DNA of 64,000 bases. Source: Lentilactobacillus parabuchneri DSM 5707 = NBRC 107865. GTDB lineage: Bacteria; Bacillota; Bacilli; Lactobacillales; Lactobacillaceae. Position numbers and translations under genes: made by a program. Each line of letters starts with the position of its first letter. The stretch's first letter is position 1. A model generated the notes under the pieces. The model did no database searches. It was given only the letters and a program-made list of their open reading frames with translations, and had not been told where the DNA came from. The stretch spans positions 1 through 64,000 of the forward strand of contig NZ_AZGK01000005.1 of assembly GCF_001435315.1 (NCBI RefSeq), in the 5' to 3' direction. Shown piece after piece: positions 16,444 through 24,395 of the stretch.

Positions 16444-19026
16444 TTGTATATTATCCTGGATAAAAATTTAAAGCGAGTTGCCACGTTATCGACTAATTCA
16501 GACGCCAACCCGTTTTGGGGTGAAGTAGTTGAACGCCAAATTGCCGATGATAACAGTAACTCGGATGATGGTATTACTGGCGTTAGCACTTTTAATAGTA
16601 CGGATCCGAATGCTAACTCTAAAAGTTGGAATGATACATTAACAGGACTAACCATGTTGCAAAGTGCCCCTGCGGCTCAATACTTAACGGTTGGTAATAG
16701 TGTTGCTGTGTATGATGATGTGCATAATCATTGGCGTATTTATCGAATTTATCAGGTTGATGAAACTATTGATGCCACTAGTGGGGCTCACTTAGTAACG
16801 GTGGATGCTATTAACCTAGCAATCTATAAACTTAATAAGACCATTCCACCACAAAAAGAAATTAAAGATTGTAAATTAGATCAAGCCATGCAGTGGATCA
16901 TGGCTGATACCGGTTGGGATTTACAAAATAATTGCTCTTCAGGATTATTTGCCGATATTAGCTTTGATGGTACGGCTTCTAGTCAAGCTGCCTTACAGAC
17001 AGTCTTATCAACTTACGATGCAGAAGCCGATGCCTATTGTCATATTGACTCCAACGGTATTGTGACTGACCTGATTTTAGAATTAGCTGATCAATTGGGA
17101 GAAGATGAAGGTAAGTCAATTACCTATGGGCAAAACATGTTATCCGTTCAACGAGAAACAGTTGATACTAATTTAGTAACCAAGCTTTACATTGTGGGCG
17201 CAAATAATGCTTCAATTGCCTCGGTTAATAACGGCAAGAATTATATTACTGACGTTTCAGCAAATTCTCTTTATAACACTGATCAGAACACCTGGCTGGA
17301 AGGAACGATTACTAGTGACACTATTACTGAACCTAAAGCATTACTTGATTGGGGATTGCGGGAATTAAGATTGTACAATCATCCACGAATTAACTATGCC
17401 GTGGAGGTAACTCAAGATTTTCAAGCTAACTTGGGCGATACTATTAAGGTGATTGATTTATCTATGAACCCGATTTTAACCACGGAGGCAAGAGTCATTC
17501 AGCAAACTACCTCAGAAAGTGACCCAAGTCAAAATAAAGTTGTATTAGGTGAGTTCAGTACAGTTAAAGTAATTACGCCGGCGTTTATTCGCAATATGGA
17601 ACAGCGTTGGAATGACCACGTTAAGAAACTATTTGAAGATGCCCGAGAGAATGCCAATGCAGCCACAGTCAGTTTGATTACGCCGTTAGGTTCAACTTGG
17701 TATAACACGGATACTTCCAAACGGGTGATTGCAAGACTATTTATTGAAGGTGAGAATGTAACCTCTTATTTGTCACCGCAAGCTTTTAATTGGCAAAAAA
17801 TTAATATGGACGGCACCCGTGATATTGGCTGGGAAGCTGACCATGCAAAAGATGGTTATCAGGTTACTATCGAACCACCATTTGTTGGGACACTATTAGT
17901 CACCATTGATGATACTTATGTGAAAGATGAGGCAGAGATGTGGATTGATACCAGCAATTCAGCTGATGGTTCCTGGAATAAGCTTTGGGAAACGAAAGAT
18001 GCCGCCAACAAAGATTTTAATGGCGATCAGCACATTGGGGCTTTACAATTTTCATATTTATTGAGTGATGGTTCAGTGTTGTCTAGTTATCACTACACTA
18101 AAGACAAAAGCCATTCTGATTGTGAGTTTATTAAATGGAACACCGATGGAACATTGCAAAGCATGATGTTTGTGACTGGAGGTGGTCATTGTGGTTCTTT
18201 TGGTTATGATGAAGGTTCCAACACAATTTATACAGAAATAAAAGATCAGAATGATGGGAAATATTATTTGGTAACAATGGCATACCAAGCCAATACAAGT
18301 GCTAGTAATATAACCAAGTGGTGCCAAGTAAAACAATATTTTCGAGTTAACGTTGATTTGAAGAACAATCTGTGGTTGGGAAGTACGACGAGTGGGAAAG
18401 TGTATGTTTGTCAAATTAGTGATTTACAAGCTGGAAACTTCAAACCAATCATTGAATTTAAATTGCAAGATTTTAAGTGGAAACCATTACCAGCTGGAAC
18501 CACTAATAATGGCGCTTATAATACTCTTCAAGCGAATGGGATTAGTTATCCATTTGCTTTTTTTACGGCTGGTGATGTGAACAACGCTGATGACAAGCAT
18601 GTTATGTGTATTAATTTAATTACACAGTCAATGGTATTTGACTATGTAGTGGAGCCAATGCAGGACATTAAGTTAGCAGTGCCGTTGGAAAATGGCGGGC
18701 ATTTGGAGCCGGAGGGCATATATGAAGATGTTAATAATTCTAGGTTAATTGTTGGCTTTAACGTTTCTGAATATAGGGATGCTGCACACACTGTGTCTAT
18801 TGCTCATAGTGCATTATATACGGCTCCCCTTAAAATCCGTGATGATTCTAAAGACTTAGCTGTTGAATATCCTGAACAAGATGAAGGTGAAAATGATGAA
18901 GCTGAACAACCAGTAATTGCTGGAAATGATAATGCGGATGATTCGGATGCAAGTTCAGATAGTGATGAAGATGGTGATGAGTTAATTGGTGAAGGAACCG
19001 AAATTGAGGATGGTGATAACGATTGA
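16444..19026 (+). CDS. Tail-associated protein (Tal) with propeller-like receptor domain
   Basis: This 860-residue protein closes the tail tip. Residues about 1-385 form the Prophage_tail hub region (YRIYQVDETIDATSG, LLDWGLRELRLYNHP). After a spacer of immunoglobulin type, residues about 520-800 look like a beta-propeller of the P68 RBP/TagC kind (GGGHCGSFGYDEGSNTIYTE, GGHLEPEGIYEDVNNSRL, the EPEG motif being typical). The last 50 residues are strongly acidic. No peptidase motif is seen, in contrast to many Tal proteins; the wall-degrading domains sit in the tape measure instead. It starts with TTG 16444, 8 bases after AGGAGG. Hub call firm, propeller call moderate. Confidence 0.8.
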   Translation: MYIILDKNLKRVATLSTNSDANPFWGEVVERQIADDNSNSDDGITGVSTFNSTDPNANSKSWNDTLTGLTMLQSAPAAQYLTVGNSVAVYDDVHNHWRIYRIYQVDETIDATSGAHLVTVDAINLAIYKLNKTIPPQKEIKDCKLDQAMQWIMADTGWDLQNNCSSGLFADISFDGTASSQAALQTVLSTYDAEADAYCHIDSNGIVTDLILELADQLGEDEGKSITYGQNMLSVQRETVDTNLVTKLYIVGANNASIASVNNGKNYITDVSANSLYNTDQNTWLEGTITSDTITEPKALLDWGLRELRLYNHPRINYAVEVTQDFQANLGDTIKVIDLSMNPILTTEARVIQQTTSESDPSQNKVVLGEFSTVKVITPAFIRNMEQRWNDHVKKLFEDARENANAATVSLITPLGSTWYNTDTSKRVIARLFIEGENVTSYLSPQAFNWQKINMDGTRDIGWEADHAKDGYQVTIEPPFVGTLLVTIDDTYVKDEAEMWIDTSNSADGSWNKLWETKDAANKDFNGDQHIGALQFSYLLSDGSVLSSYHYTKDKSHSDCEFIKWNTDGTLQSMMFVTGGGHCGSFGYDEGSNTIYTEIKDQNDGKYYLVTMAYQANTSASNITKWCQVKQYFRVNVDLKNNLWLGSTTSGKVYVCQISDLQAGNFKPIIEFKLQDFKWKPLPAGTTNNGAYNTLQANGISYPFAFFTAGDVNNADDKHVMCINLITQSMVFDYVVEPMQDIKLAVPLENGGHLEPEGIYEDVNNSRLIVGFNVSEYRDAAHTVSIAHSALYTAPLKIRDDSKDLAVEYPEQDEGENDEAEQPVIAGNDNADDSDASSDSDEDGDELIGEGTEIEDGDND

Positions 19027-19853
19027 TTATTGCAACGGGAACTTTAAATATTGATGAAAATGCTAAGCTTGCCCAGCAAGCTTCTGACGATGCCAAAAGT
19101 GCCGCTAATTCTGCAGCTGATGAAGCGGGTAAGGTTAAAACATCGTTGGATGGGAAAATCACTGTTTCATCGCAAGAGCCTTTTGATGATGGGAAAAATC
19201 ATGATGAAGGTGATATTTGGTATGTTCAAGACAGTAACCATATGACTAGTGAAATGTATACCTACGATGGTTCGGACTGGGTTAAGACTAAAATGTCTCA
19301 AACTGTCCTATCGGTTGGACAGCTTTCAGCATTAACTGCTGATTTGGGAACTATTGAAGCCGGATATTTGAACTCTGTGGAAGTTGACTCATCAATCATT
19401 AAAGGTGGCAGTATTTCTGGTTCATCTTTGTCGTTAACAAATGGAAATACTAATTATTGGTTAGATCAGAACGGGTTTCATGACAGTTATTATGGAAACG
19501 ATATATTTAATGGATATGTAAAAAAAGATGTTTGGATTAATGAATCAGGAATTTCAATTTCTGATGGAAATTATAAGGCTGATATTCAACCAGAACAAAT
19601 TAAAATGTCTGGCGATGGTGGAACAGGAACTATTTGGTCTACGAATATTAATTGGCCTGCTATTACAATTTCAGATAACATTCAAATAGATTCTAAACAC
19701 ATAATTCACAGCAATGATTATGGAGCTTTGTATTTTGAAGGAGGTTCTGATGGTGGTGAAGATGGTATTGACATTCATGCCGGCGGGGTTTACTCACATG
19801 GAACCAATTTACTTAGTGAAATTAATAAGATTGAAAAGAAATTGAAAATGTAA
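19023..19853 (+). CDS. Tail fibre protein, gp58-like
   Basis: This 276-residue protein begins with a short alanine-rich helix (AQQASDDAKSAANSAADEAG), continues with a segment GDIWYVQDSNH found in many fibre proteins, and then has the repeating strand pattern DLGTIEAGYLNSVEVDSS / IIKGGSISGSS typical of gp58-like fibres. It ends in a short coiled coil (LLSEINKIEKKLKM). The TTG start overlaps the Tal stop by 4 bases. It is expected to trimerise and decorate the tail tip. Confidence 0.75.
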   Translation: MIIATGTLNIDENAKLAQQASDDAKSAANSAADEAGKVKTSLDGKITVSSQEPFDDGKNHDEGDIWYVQDSNHMTSEMYTYDGSDWVKTKMSQTVLSVGQLSALTADLGTIEAGYLNSVEVDSSIIKGGSISGSSLSLTNGNTNYWLDQNGFHDSYYGNDIFNGYVKKDVWINESGISISDGNYKADIQPEQIKMSGDGGTGTIWSTNINWPAITISDNIQIDSKHIIHSNDYGALYFEGGSDGGEDGIDIHAGGVYSHGTNLLSEINKIEKKLKM

Positions 19854-19862
19854 GGTGATCTG

Positions 19863-20003
19863 ATGAATGATATTAACGCGCAAGATTTAATTAACCAATT
19901 AGTTAATGAGTACAGTCAAGATATGGCAGCAAAAAATCAACAAATTGCGTTATTAAAAATTGAAAATAATCAGCTTAGAAAGAAGGTGAAAACTAATGAG
20001 TAA
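19863..20003 (+). CDS. Small coiled-coil phage protein, unknown function
   Basis: This 46-residue ORF starts at ATG 19863 behind AAGGTGA (19852-19858) and overlaps the next gene by 8 bases. It is almost entirely one predicted helix with heptad leucine/isoleucine spacing (LLKIENNQLRKKVK at the end). Short coiled-coil proteins at this position are frequent in lactobacillus phages and may be fibre chaperones or linkers. I do not recognise a named family. Confidence 0.65.
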   Translation: MNDINAQDLINQLVNEYSQDMAAKNQQIALLKIENNQLRKKVKTNE

Positions 20004-21750
20004 GGAACTCGCATTCACGGATGATAATGATGTGGTTAAATATTTAGATACAACCACTGCTTTTAATCTGGCACTCACGGCCGACGGGGTGGCCTTTGAT
20101 TTAACTAATGCTAAGTCAATTTTGGTAAAAATAGCTAACGATGATGGCTATATCATGCAACAAACTATTGATTTAACCACTGTAACTAGTTCGCTTGGTG
20201 GAACACTAAGCTTTCCAATTAATCAGGATATCATGAACACATTGGTTCCAAATGATTATGATATTGAAGTTTGGGTTACTATGAATGATGGTACGCAGGC
20301 TATCTTTCCAAGTGATGGTACATTAGGCTTTTCAATTGAAGAGAACCTCATGAGTGATACTGGTGAAGTAATTCCGACAATCACTTTGAATGATTTTCAG
20401 CAACAATTTGATGATCTAAGTAGTCAAATGGAGAATGCAGTCCACAATGTGCAGAAGGGTGATCAAGGTAATCCTGGTAATGGTATTAAGTCTGCTAACA
20501 ATCAGTATCAGTTAAGTGATTCACCAGTTACAGTTCCCACAGGGGGCTGGTCAGATACTATTTTGGCAACAACTGATCAACTTCCTTATCTGTGGACTAA
20601 AATTATTTTTATCTACGATGACGGAACAACTAAAGAAACTAATTTTGTTTCTAGCCGAGGTGACACCGGTAGCCAAGGTCCAATTGGCCCGGAAGGGCCG
20701 CAAGGGAAACAAGGAAATGGTTTGGTTGTTAGGGGGAAAGCTGATAAAGAGGAAAATTTACCCACAACGGGTAACAACCAGGGTGATGGTTACTTAGTCG
20801 GAACGGACTTATATATCTGGATAGATGGTTCATGGCAAAACATGGGAAGCATTACGCCTGATTTAGCTGACTATGTAAAAGTAGCTGATATGCGTAAACC
20901 AGCCAGTGATGTAGCGGGGATTGAAGAGGTTAACGCCAAACAAGATAAAATTGGTTACACGCCTGCTGATGATTCCAAAGTAGCCCACCTATCTGGCGCA
21001 AACAACTTTGACACCGTTCCAACTGTTAAAAATAATCCGTTATTACTAGCAAGCAGTTTACCATCTGACCTAGCACGAACGGGCTCAGATCAAGAGTTTA
21101 CGGGTAAGAACACTTTTGATACTGCACCAATTGACAAGACAACCGGTCATCCATATATCACCAAAGACGGTGTGCCAGCAGTTCCTGATACTTTGGCAGA
21201 TACCACGAAAGATACTAACTTTACAGGAAAACTTCAAAAGTCTGGAATTGACGTGGCAACTACGTCAGATGTTAGTAAGGCAGTAAATACGGCTACTGCA
21301 AATATGGCAAATACTACAAAGTTAGCAAACTTTACAGCTGGCTTACAAGTTAATGGTAAAGATGTTGGCACAGGTGGTGGCGACAAACTAACAACACCTT
21401 GGGTTGTGACTAATTATCAATCAACGGACACGATGGGTCCACATGGCTGTAACGAAGCAACCGGATGGCGTATTTATAATGACATACTGTATTACTACGG
21501 TTATTTTTATGGGGCTACGGTATCAGAAGCTGTTATTTTTAATCTTTACACCGCTTATCCAGATTTTAAAAAGACTTTTAAAACTCTTGGTAGCAGTCCG
21601 GAATTAATGCATCAAACGTCATCTGGTTTTTGGGCTTTTAATGATTGGGGGAATCAGATGGTGAGAAATGAGGGCAACCTATTAATAGGTATTAAAGATA
21701 CCGCGACACCACTTTCTGTAAATATTGTTTATCCATTGGATCGCTTATAA
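19996..21750 (+). CDS. Baseplate upper protein (BppU family) with collagen-like stretch
   Basis: This 584-residue protein has an N-terminal BppU-like domain (about 1-135; TADGVAFDLTNAKSILVKI, LSFPINQDIMNTL) that docks to the baseplate, a helix, a short collagen-like Gly-X-Y run (GDTGSQGPIGPEGPQGKQG near residue 223), a linker with WIDGSWQNMG, fibre repeats containing TGKNTFDTAP and FTGKLQKSG, and a C-terminal globular head from about 470 with many aromatic residues. The head is the probable receptor-contact part. It starts at ATG behind GAAGGTGA. Confidence 0.82.
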   Translation: MSKELAFTDDNDVVKYLDTTTAFNLALTADGVAFDLTNAKSILVKIANDDGYIMQQTIDLTTVTSSLGGTLSFPINQDIMNTLVPNDYDIEVWVTMNDGTQAIFPSDGTLGFSIEENLMSDTGEVIPTITLNDFQQQFDDLSSQMENAVHNVQKGDQGNPGNGIKSANNQYQLSDSPVTVPTGGWSDTILATTDQLPYLWTKIIFIYDDGTTKETNFVSSRGDTGSQGPIGPEGPQGKQGNGLVVRGKADKEENLPTTGNNQGDGYLVGTDLYIWIDGSWQNMGSITPDLADYVKVADMRKPASDVAGIEEVNAKQDKIGYTPADDSKVAHLSGANNFDTVPTVKNNPLLLASSLPSDLARTGSDQEFTGKNTFDTAPIDKTTGHPYITKDGVPAVPDTLADTTKDTNFTGKLQKSGIDVATTSDVSKAVNTATANMANTTKLANFTAGLQVNGKDVGTGGGDKLTTPWVVTNYQSTDTMGPHGCNEATGWRIYNDILYYYGYFYGATVSEAVIFNLYTAYPDFKKTFKTLGSSPELMHQTSSGFWAFNDWGNQMVRNEGNLLIGIKDTATPLSVNIVYPLDRL

Positions 21751-21771
21751 AATAAAGGAAGATAAAAACTT

Positions 21772-21900
21772 ATGTTAAACGAATTATTAAAATCATTCAA
21801 TTCATTACAAGTAACCGGTGCAGTTGTTTTTATGGTACTGCTTAAGCTTGTTAAGACACTGTGGAAAAATAAAATTGTCACTTGTTATTGGTTGGAATGA
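21772..21900 (+). CDS. Short holin-N-terminus-like ORF, probably a remnant
   Basis: Forty-two residues starting at ATG 21772 behind AAAGGAAG. The first half (NSLQVTGAVVFMVLLKLV) resembles the N-terminus of the real holin 600 bases downstream (NSLKATGLVAFLIAVIPA), including the single hydrophobic segment. It then ends in an unrelated tail after running into the next remnant. It could be a small membrane protein still in use, or debris from a duplication or recombination in the lysis region. Confidence 0.5.
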   Translation: MLNELLKSFNSLQVTGAVVFMVLLKLVKTLWKNKIVTCYWLE

Positions 21901-21979
21901 ATTAACCAAAGATCAGTTTACTGATATTACTGGTAAGAATTATGACACAGGGGTGGAAAATTCATCAACTGCTTCTTAA
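21848..21979 (+). pseudogene. XkdX-like C-terminal fragment
   Basis: In a frame different from the preceding ORF, the bases up to TAA 21977-21979 read VIGWNELTKDQFTDITGKNY, which matches the C-terminal half of the small XkdX family (gene normally found between baseplate and holin). No N-terminal half or convincing start is present; upstream in this frame the sequence is unrelated. The fragment is fused to the holin-like ORF by what looks like a deletion. Confidence 0.5.
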
Positions 21980-22066
21980 TTGACGGTCAGTTGAGTACAC
22001 TCACATGTAGACGTTTTTTGGAATGCAAGTTTAATTAAATTAAAGTCCGTCACTTTTTTGGAACAG

Positions 22067-22075
22067 TGGTATAAT
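22067..22075 (+). promoter_or_regulatory. Extended -10 promoter P1 before the lysis genes
   Basis: TGGTATAAT (22067-22075) is a perfect extended -10 element (TGN then TATAAT). The -35 region is poor (CCGTCA at 22047-22052). The predicted start is near 22082, exactly where a strong hairpin begins. Confidence 0.6.
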
Positions 22076-22081
22076 CATTTT

Positions 22082-22214
22082 CGTAGGCATTAACCCCCTT
22101 AGTGCCTACGCATTCGAATATTCATCTGAGCATTTATGAATGCCCCATGCTCATACATTCCCCTCAATGTATGTGATGTATACACGCCCGTCATAAGATG
22201 GGCGTGTTTGTTTT
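22082..22214 (+). ncRNA. Candidate structured RNA 1
   Basis: Downstream of P1 about 133 bases hold four consecutive hairpins and no ORF. They are CGTAGGCA/TGCCTACG (22082-22110), TGAGCAT/ATGCTCA (22127-22153), CATACATT/AATGTATG (22152-22173) and ACACGCCC/GGGCGTGT (22182-22207), the last followed by T-rich sequence as a terminator. The second and third share two bases and could compete. Promoter, folded body and terminator together look like a discrete small RNA or a leader with attenuation. Not recognised as a known family. Confidence 0.5.
22182..22214 (+). terminator. Intrinsic terminator of candidate RNA 1
   Basis: A perfect 8-bp stem (ACACGCCC with GGGCGTGT) and a 10-nt loop are followed by TTGTTTT. 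Confidence 0.75.
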
Positions 22215-22224
22215 CAATAATTAG

Positions 22225-22253
22225 TTGTTACGACTAAATAATCGTGATACAAT
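22225..22253 (+). promoter_or_regulatory. Promoter P2 before the lysis genes
   Basis: TTGTTA (22225-22230), a spacer of exactly 17 bases and TACAAT (22248-22253), with TGA directly before the -10 box as an extended -10. The predicted start is near 22260. Confidence 0.65.
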
Positions 22254-22259
22254 GCGTTT

Positions 22260-22347
22260 GTGGAATTCCATTCCTCCAAGAAGGAATTTCATGTTCTTCA
22301 ATATGATAAGAATTGAGGACGCCCTTTAAAGCGGGGCGTTTTCTTTT
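22260..22347 (+). ncRNA. Candidate structured RNA 2 or holin leader
   Basis: About 88 bases without an ORF follow P2. They contain ATTCCT/AGGAAT around 22269-22286, TTCTT/AAGAA around 22295-22312, and end in a G+C-rich terminator. The layout repeats that of RNA 1: extended -10 promoter, hairpins, terminator. The holin start lies 26 bases after the T tract, so this unit may act as an attenuated leader of the lysis genes. Confidence 0.45.
22319..22347 (+). terminator. Intrinsic terminator directly before the holin
   Basis: Stem ACGCCC (22319-22324) with GGGCGT (22334-22339), 9-nt loop, then TTTTCTTTT overlapping the last base pair. Confidence 0.7.
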
Positions 22348-22372
22348 ACACAAATTTTATGGAGGTAATTTT

Positions 22373-22840
22373 ATGTACACACAAATTGTCGATATTTTTA
22401 ATTCTCTTAAAGCAACCGGACTGGTTGCTTTTTTAATTGCTGTAATTCCAGCAACTTACAAATTGGTTAAACCGTTGATTGAAGCTAAAATTAAAACTGA
22501 AAAGAATACTCATATCAAGCAAGGGATGGAATTAGGCTTGAAATTAGCGAATGCTTTCGTTCCTGTGGTGGCAAGTATGCCTGCTTTAAGTAACTCAGAT
22601 CGCAAAAAGGTGGTCAATCAATTTGTTGATTCTGGCTTAAAAGAGTCCGGCTTTAATTTTAAAGCAGAAACAATTGAAGGATTAGCAGAACAAGCTTACC
22701 AGTATTATAAACACACTCTAAAGGGAGATAATCACAAAGCACCTGTTACTCCGGCGCCTACAAATGACGTTACACCCGACGTTCCAGTCGATGACGATCC
22801 GGAAGTATTTAACGAACCCCAATCATCTGAACAAAAGTAG
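22373..22840 (+). CDS. Holin, LLH family
   Basis: This 155-residue membrane protein is expected to time host lysis by opening the membrane for the lysin. One N-terminal membrane segment (TGLVAFLIAVIPATYKLV, about residues 14-31) is followed by a charged amphipathic region with ESGFNFKAETIEGLAEQA as in the LLH holin family. The C-terminus is a proline- and aspartate-rich tail. ATG 22373 follows TGGAGG; longer in-frame starts would reach into the terminator. The lysin gene follows after 12 bases. Confidence 0.85.
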   Translation: MYTQIVDIFNSLKATGLVAFLIAVIPATYKLVKPLIEAKIKTEKNTHIKQGMELGLKLANAFVPVVASMPALSNSDRKKVVNQFVDSGLKESGFNFKAETIEGLAEQAYQYYKHTLKGDNHKAPVTPAPTNDVTPDVPVDDDPEVFNEPQSSEQK

Positions 22841-22852
22841 GAAGTGACGAAA

Positions 22853-23677
22853 ATGACAAAAAAGGTTGCTGATTTATCAGTATTTCAAGGAAGCTCCGAG
22901 TCTTATATGAAGTCACTGAAAAGTCACGGAATTGATACCACGGTGGTTAAATTGACGGAAGGCACTGGATACATTAACCCTAAAGCTAGAGAACAAGTGG
23001 CTAACGGATTCAAAGTATTTGGTACTGTGAGTGTTTATCATTTCTTTCATGGTCATGGTTCATCAGAAGCTAAGTATTTCTTAGCTTGGGTAAAAAGCTT
23101 TGGGTTGGATAAATCCACAGTCTTGGCCCTAGATGTGGAAGCACAAGACCTTCCTTGGAAGACTACAGCTGAAGTAAATACCTTTTTAAAGGAGTTAAAA
23201 GCCAACGGATTTACCAACGTTATTACTTATGGATCCGGTTCATGGTTTGCTGAAAAGCGAATTGATCGAGCGAAACTTATTGATAAGCATATTTGGGTAG
23301 CGGCGTATGGTGTTAGTCAACCGGGAATTGATAATGCGAATGCCTGGCAATATACCGATAACTATGATGGATTAAAGGTTGACGCCAGTTTAGATTTTGA
23401 TGGTTCACTGTCCGGAAGTGGGGTAGTTATTAAACCTGCTAAACCGGAATATTATCAAACTCCAGGCCTATACGAAGCAACACAAAGCGTAATTCACCAA
23501 TTTAACGATGCTGAATTCAAGTCTAAACGGCATACTCGTCTGATTAAAGGAAGTCGATTCTATGCTACCCCAATAAAATATGGTGAAATTTATCGCCTTT
23601 CTACACCAACCGGTTACTATACAGCAAACAAAGATAAAGTTAAATTTATTTTTGCAGTAAAGGCTGGTGATAAGTAA
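22853..23677 (+). CDS. Phage lysin, GH25 lysozyme with C-terminal wall-binding repeat
   Basis: This 274-residue endolysin cuts the glycan chain of peptidoglycan. The GH25 muramidase domain covers about residues 4-190 with the signature acids in KVADLSVFQG, VVKLTEGTGY and LALDVEAQD. The last roughly 75 residues contain GSRFYATPIKYGEIYRL and TGYYTANKDKV, a wall-binding repeat typical of lactobacillus proteins. No signal peptide is present, consistent with release through the holin. ATG 22853 is 8 bases behind GGAAG; the GTG at 22844 overlaps that site. Confidence 0.93.
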   Translation: MTKKVADLSVFQGSSESYMKSLKSHGIDTTVVKLTEGTGYINPKAREQVANGFKVFGTVSVYHFFHGHGSSEAKYFLAWVKSFGLDKSTVLALDVEAQDLPWKTTAEVNTFLKELKANGFTNVITYGSGSWFAEKRIDRAKLIDKHIWVAAYGVSQPGIDNANAWQYTDNYDGLKVDASLDFDGSLSGSGVVIKPAKPEYYQTPGLYEATQSVIHQFNDAEFKSKRHTRLIKGSRFYATPIKYGEIYRLSTPTGYYTANKDKVKFIFAVKAGDK

Positions 23678-23928
23678 TGGTGGAAGTTCCTGACGAAATT
23701 AACATGACTGAGATGTTAATTGGAATTAAAGAAGATATTTCTTCTATTAAACAGCAGTTAAATGATCAAGCTGATTTGGATGAAAAAGCAGATAAGGCTT
23801 TGGCCAAGTCCATCGAAAATGAACATCGAATTGATAATTTAACTCACATAAACTATGCATTAATTTCTTTAGTGGCAACGGGAATTATTGTACCGTTGAT
23901 TATTTATTTAATTGAGAAATTTATGTGA
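23677..23928 (+). CDS. XhlA-like haemolysin family protein, accessory lysis
   Basis: This 83-residue protein has an N-terminal helix with coiled-coil character (MLIGIKEDISSIKQQLND), a second charged helix (IENEHRIDNL) and one C-terminal membrane segment (ALISLVATGIIVPLIIYLI). This is the XhlA architecture known from Bacillus prophage lysis modules. The ATG overlaps the lysin stop (TAATG). It is the last recognisable phage gene here. Confidence 0.75.
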   Translation: MVEVPDEINMTEMLIGIKEDISSIKQQLNDQADLDEKADKALAKSIENEHRIDNLTHINYALISLVATGIIVPLIIYLIEKFM

Positions 23929-23932
23929 GATG

Positions 23933-23958
23933 AATCCCCCTTGAATGATTATGGGGGG
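23933..23958 (+). other. Hairpin after the last phage gene
   Basis: TCCCCC (23935-23940) pairs with GGGGGA around 23953-23958 across a loop of about 12 bases. No T run follows. It may protect the 3' end of the late mRNA. The sequence from here to 24560 has no convincing gene and is very A/T-rich. Confidence 0.4.
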
Positions 23959-24067
23959 AATACATATATTGGTATATATTAATTAATATTATTTTTTGCT
24001 TTTGATAATATTATGCATATATTAGCTTTTGGTTATTGAACTATCATTTTTGAGGACAAAATAGCTA

Positions 24068-24089
24068 ATAACGGTCAAATAACGGTCAA
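24068..24089 (+). repeat. Two 11-bp direct repeats near the prophage end
   Basis: ATAACGGTCAA occurs twice without gap (24068-24078 and 24079-24089). It is followed by two small hairpins (24103-24131, TGCCCTTA/TAAGGGGCA with one bulge, and TGCC/GGCA at 24136-24150). Short direct repeats beside an attachment core are typical arm-type binding sites of tyrosine integrases, so this is where attR is most likely. The core itself is not identified. Confidence 0.4.
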
Positions 24090-24166
24090 TTAAAATTATA
24101 AATGCCCTTATATCAACGTTTGTAAGGGGCACTTGTGCCTGCAGTCGGCATTATAGTACCATTTAA

Positions 24167-24213
24167 AAATAGGATTACTGTTAAAGATTGATTTAACAGC
24201 GGTCCTATTTTTT
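24167..24213. terminator. Strong bidirectional terminator at prophage-chromosome junction
   Basis: AAATAGGA (24167-24174) pairs with TCCTATTT (24203-24210), and inside it CTGTTAAA pairs with TTTAACAG around a 6-nt loop. T runs on the plus strand and A runs on the left side allow termination in both directions. It may insulate chromosome from prophage. Confidence 0.75.
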
Positions 24214-24395
24214 ATGTTTTCAGACACCATCCATTACGCTAGGAAATGTATTTCATGGAAACAACGCCAATATAGAATCCTAATTAACGTATCTTTTAAC
24301 CGGTGTATCTATCATGAAACAACGCGAAATTTCAACTTGGACAATGATACAACAAACGATTTGAAAACCTATGAAAATGGATAAAGCAGCGTCTA

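Larger units (their letters stand above)
1..24160 (+). mobile_element. Prophage, late half (packaging to lysis), right part only
   Basis: Every gene from the terminase to the XhlA-like protein is on the plus strand, tightly packed and in the standard order of a Gram-positive siphovirus late operon: packaging, head, connectors, tail, baseplate, lysis. Chromosomal housekeeping genes follow from 24.5 kb. The left end runs out of the window, so integrase, repressor and replication genes are not seen. The right boundary is inferred to lie between the last phage gene (ends 23928) and the terminator at 24167-24213. The attachment core could not be fixed without the left end. Confidence 0.93.
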
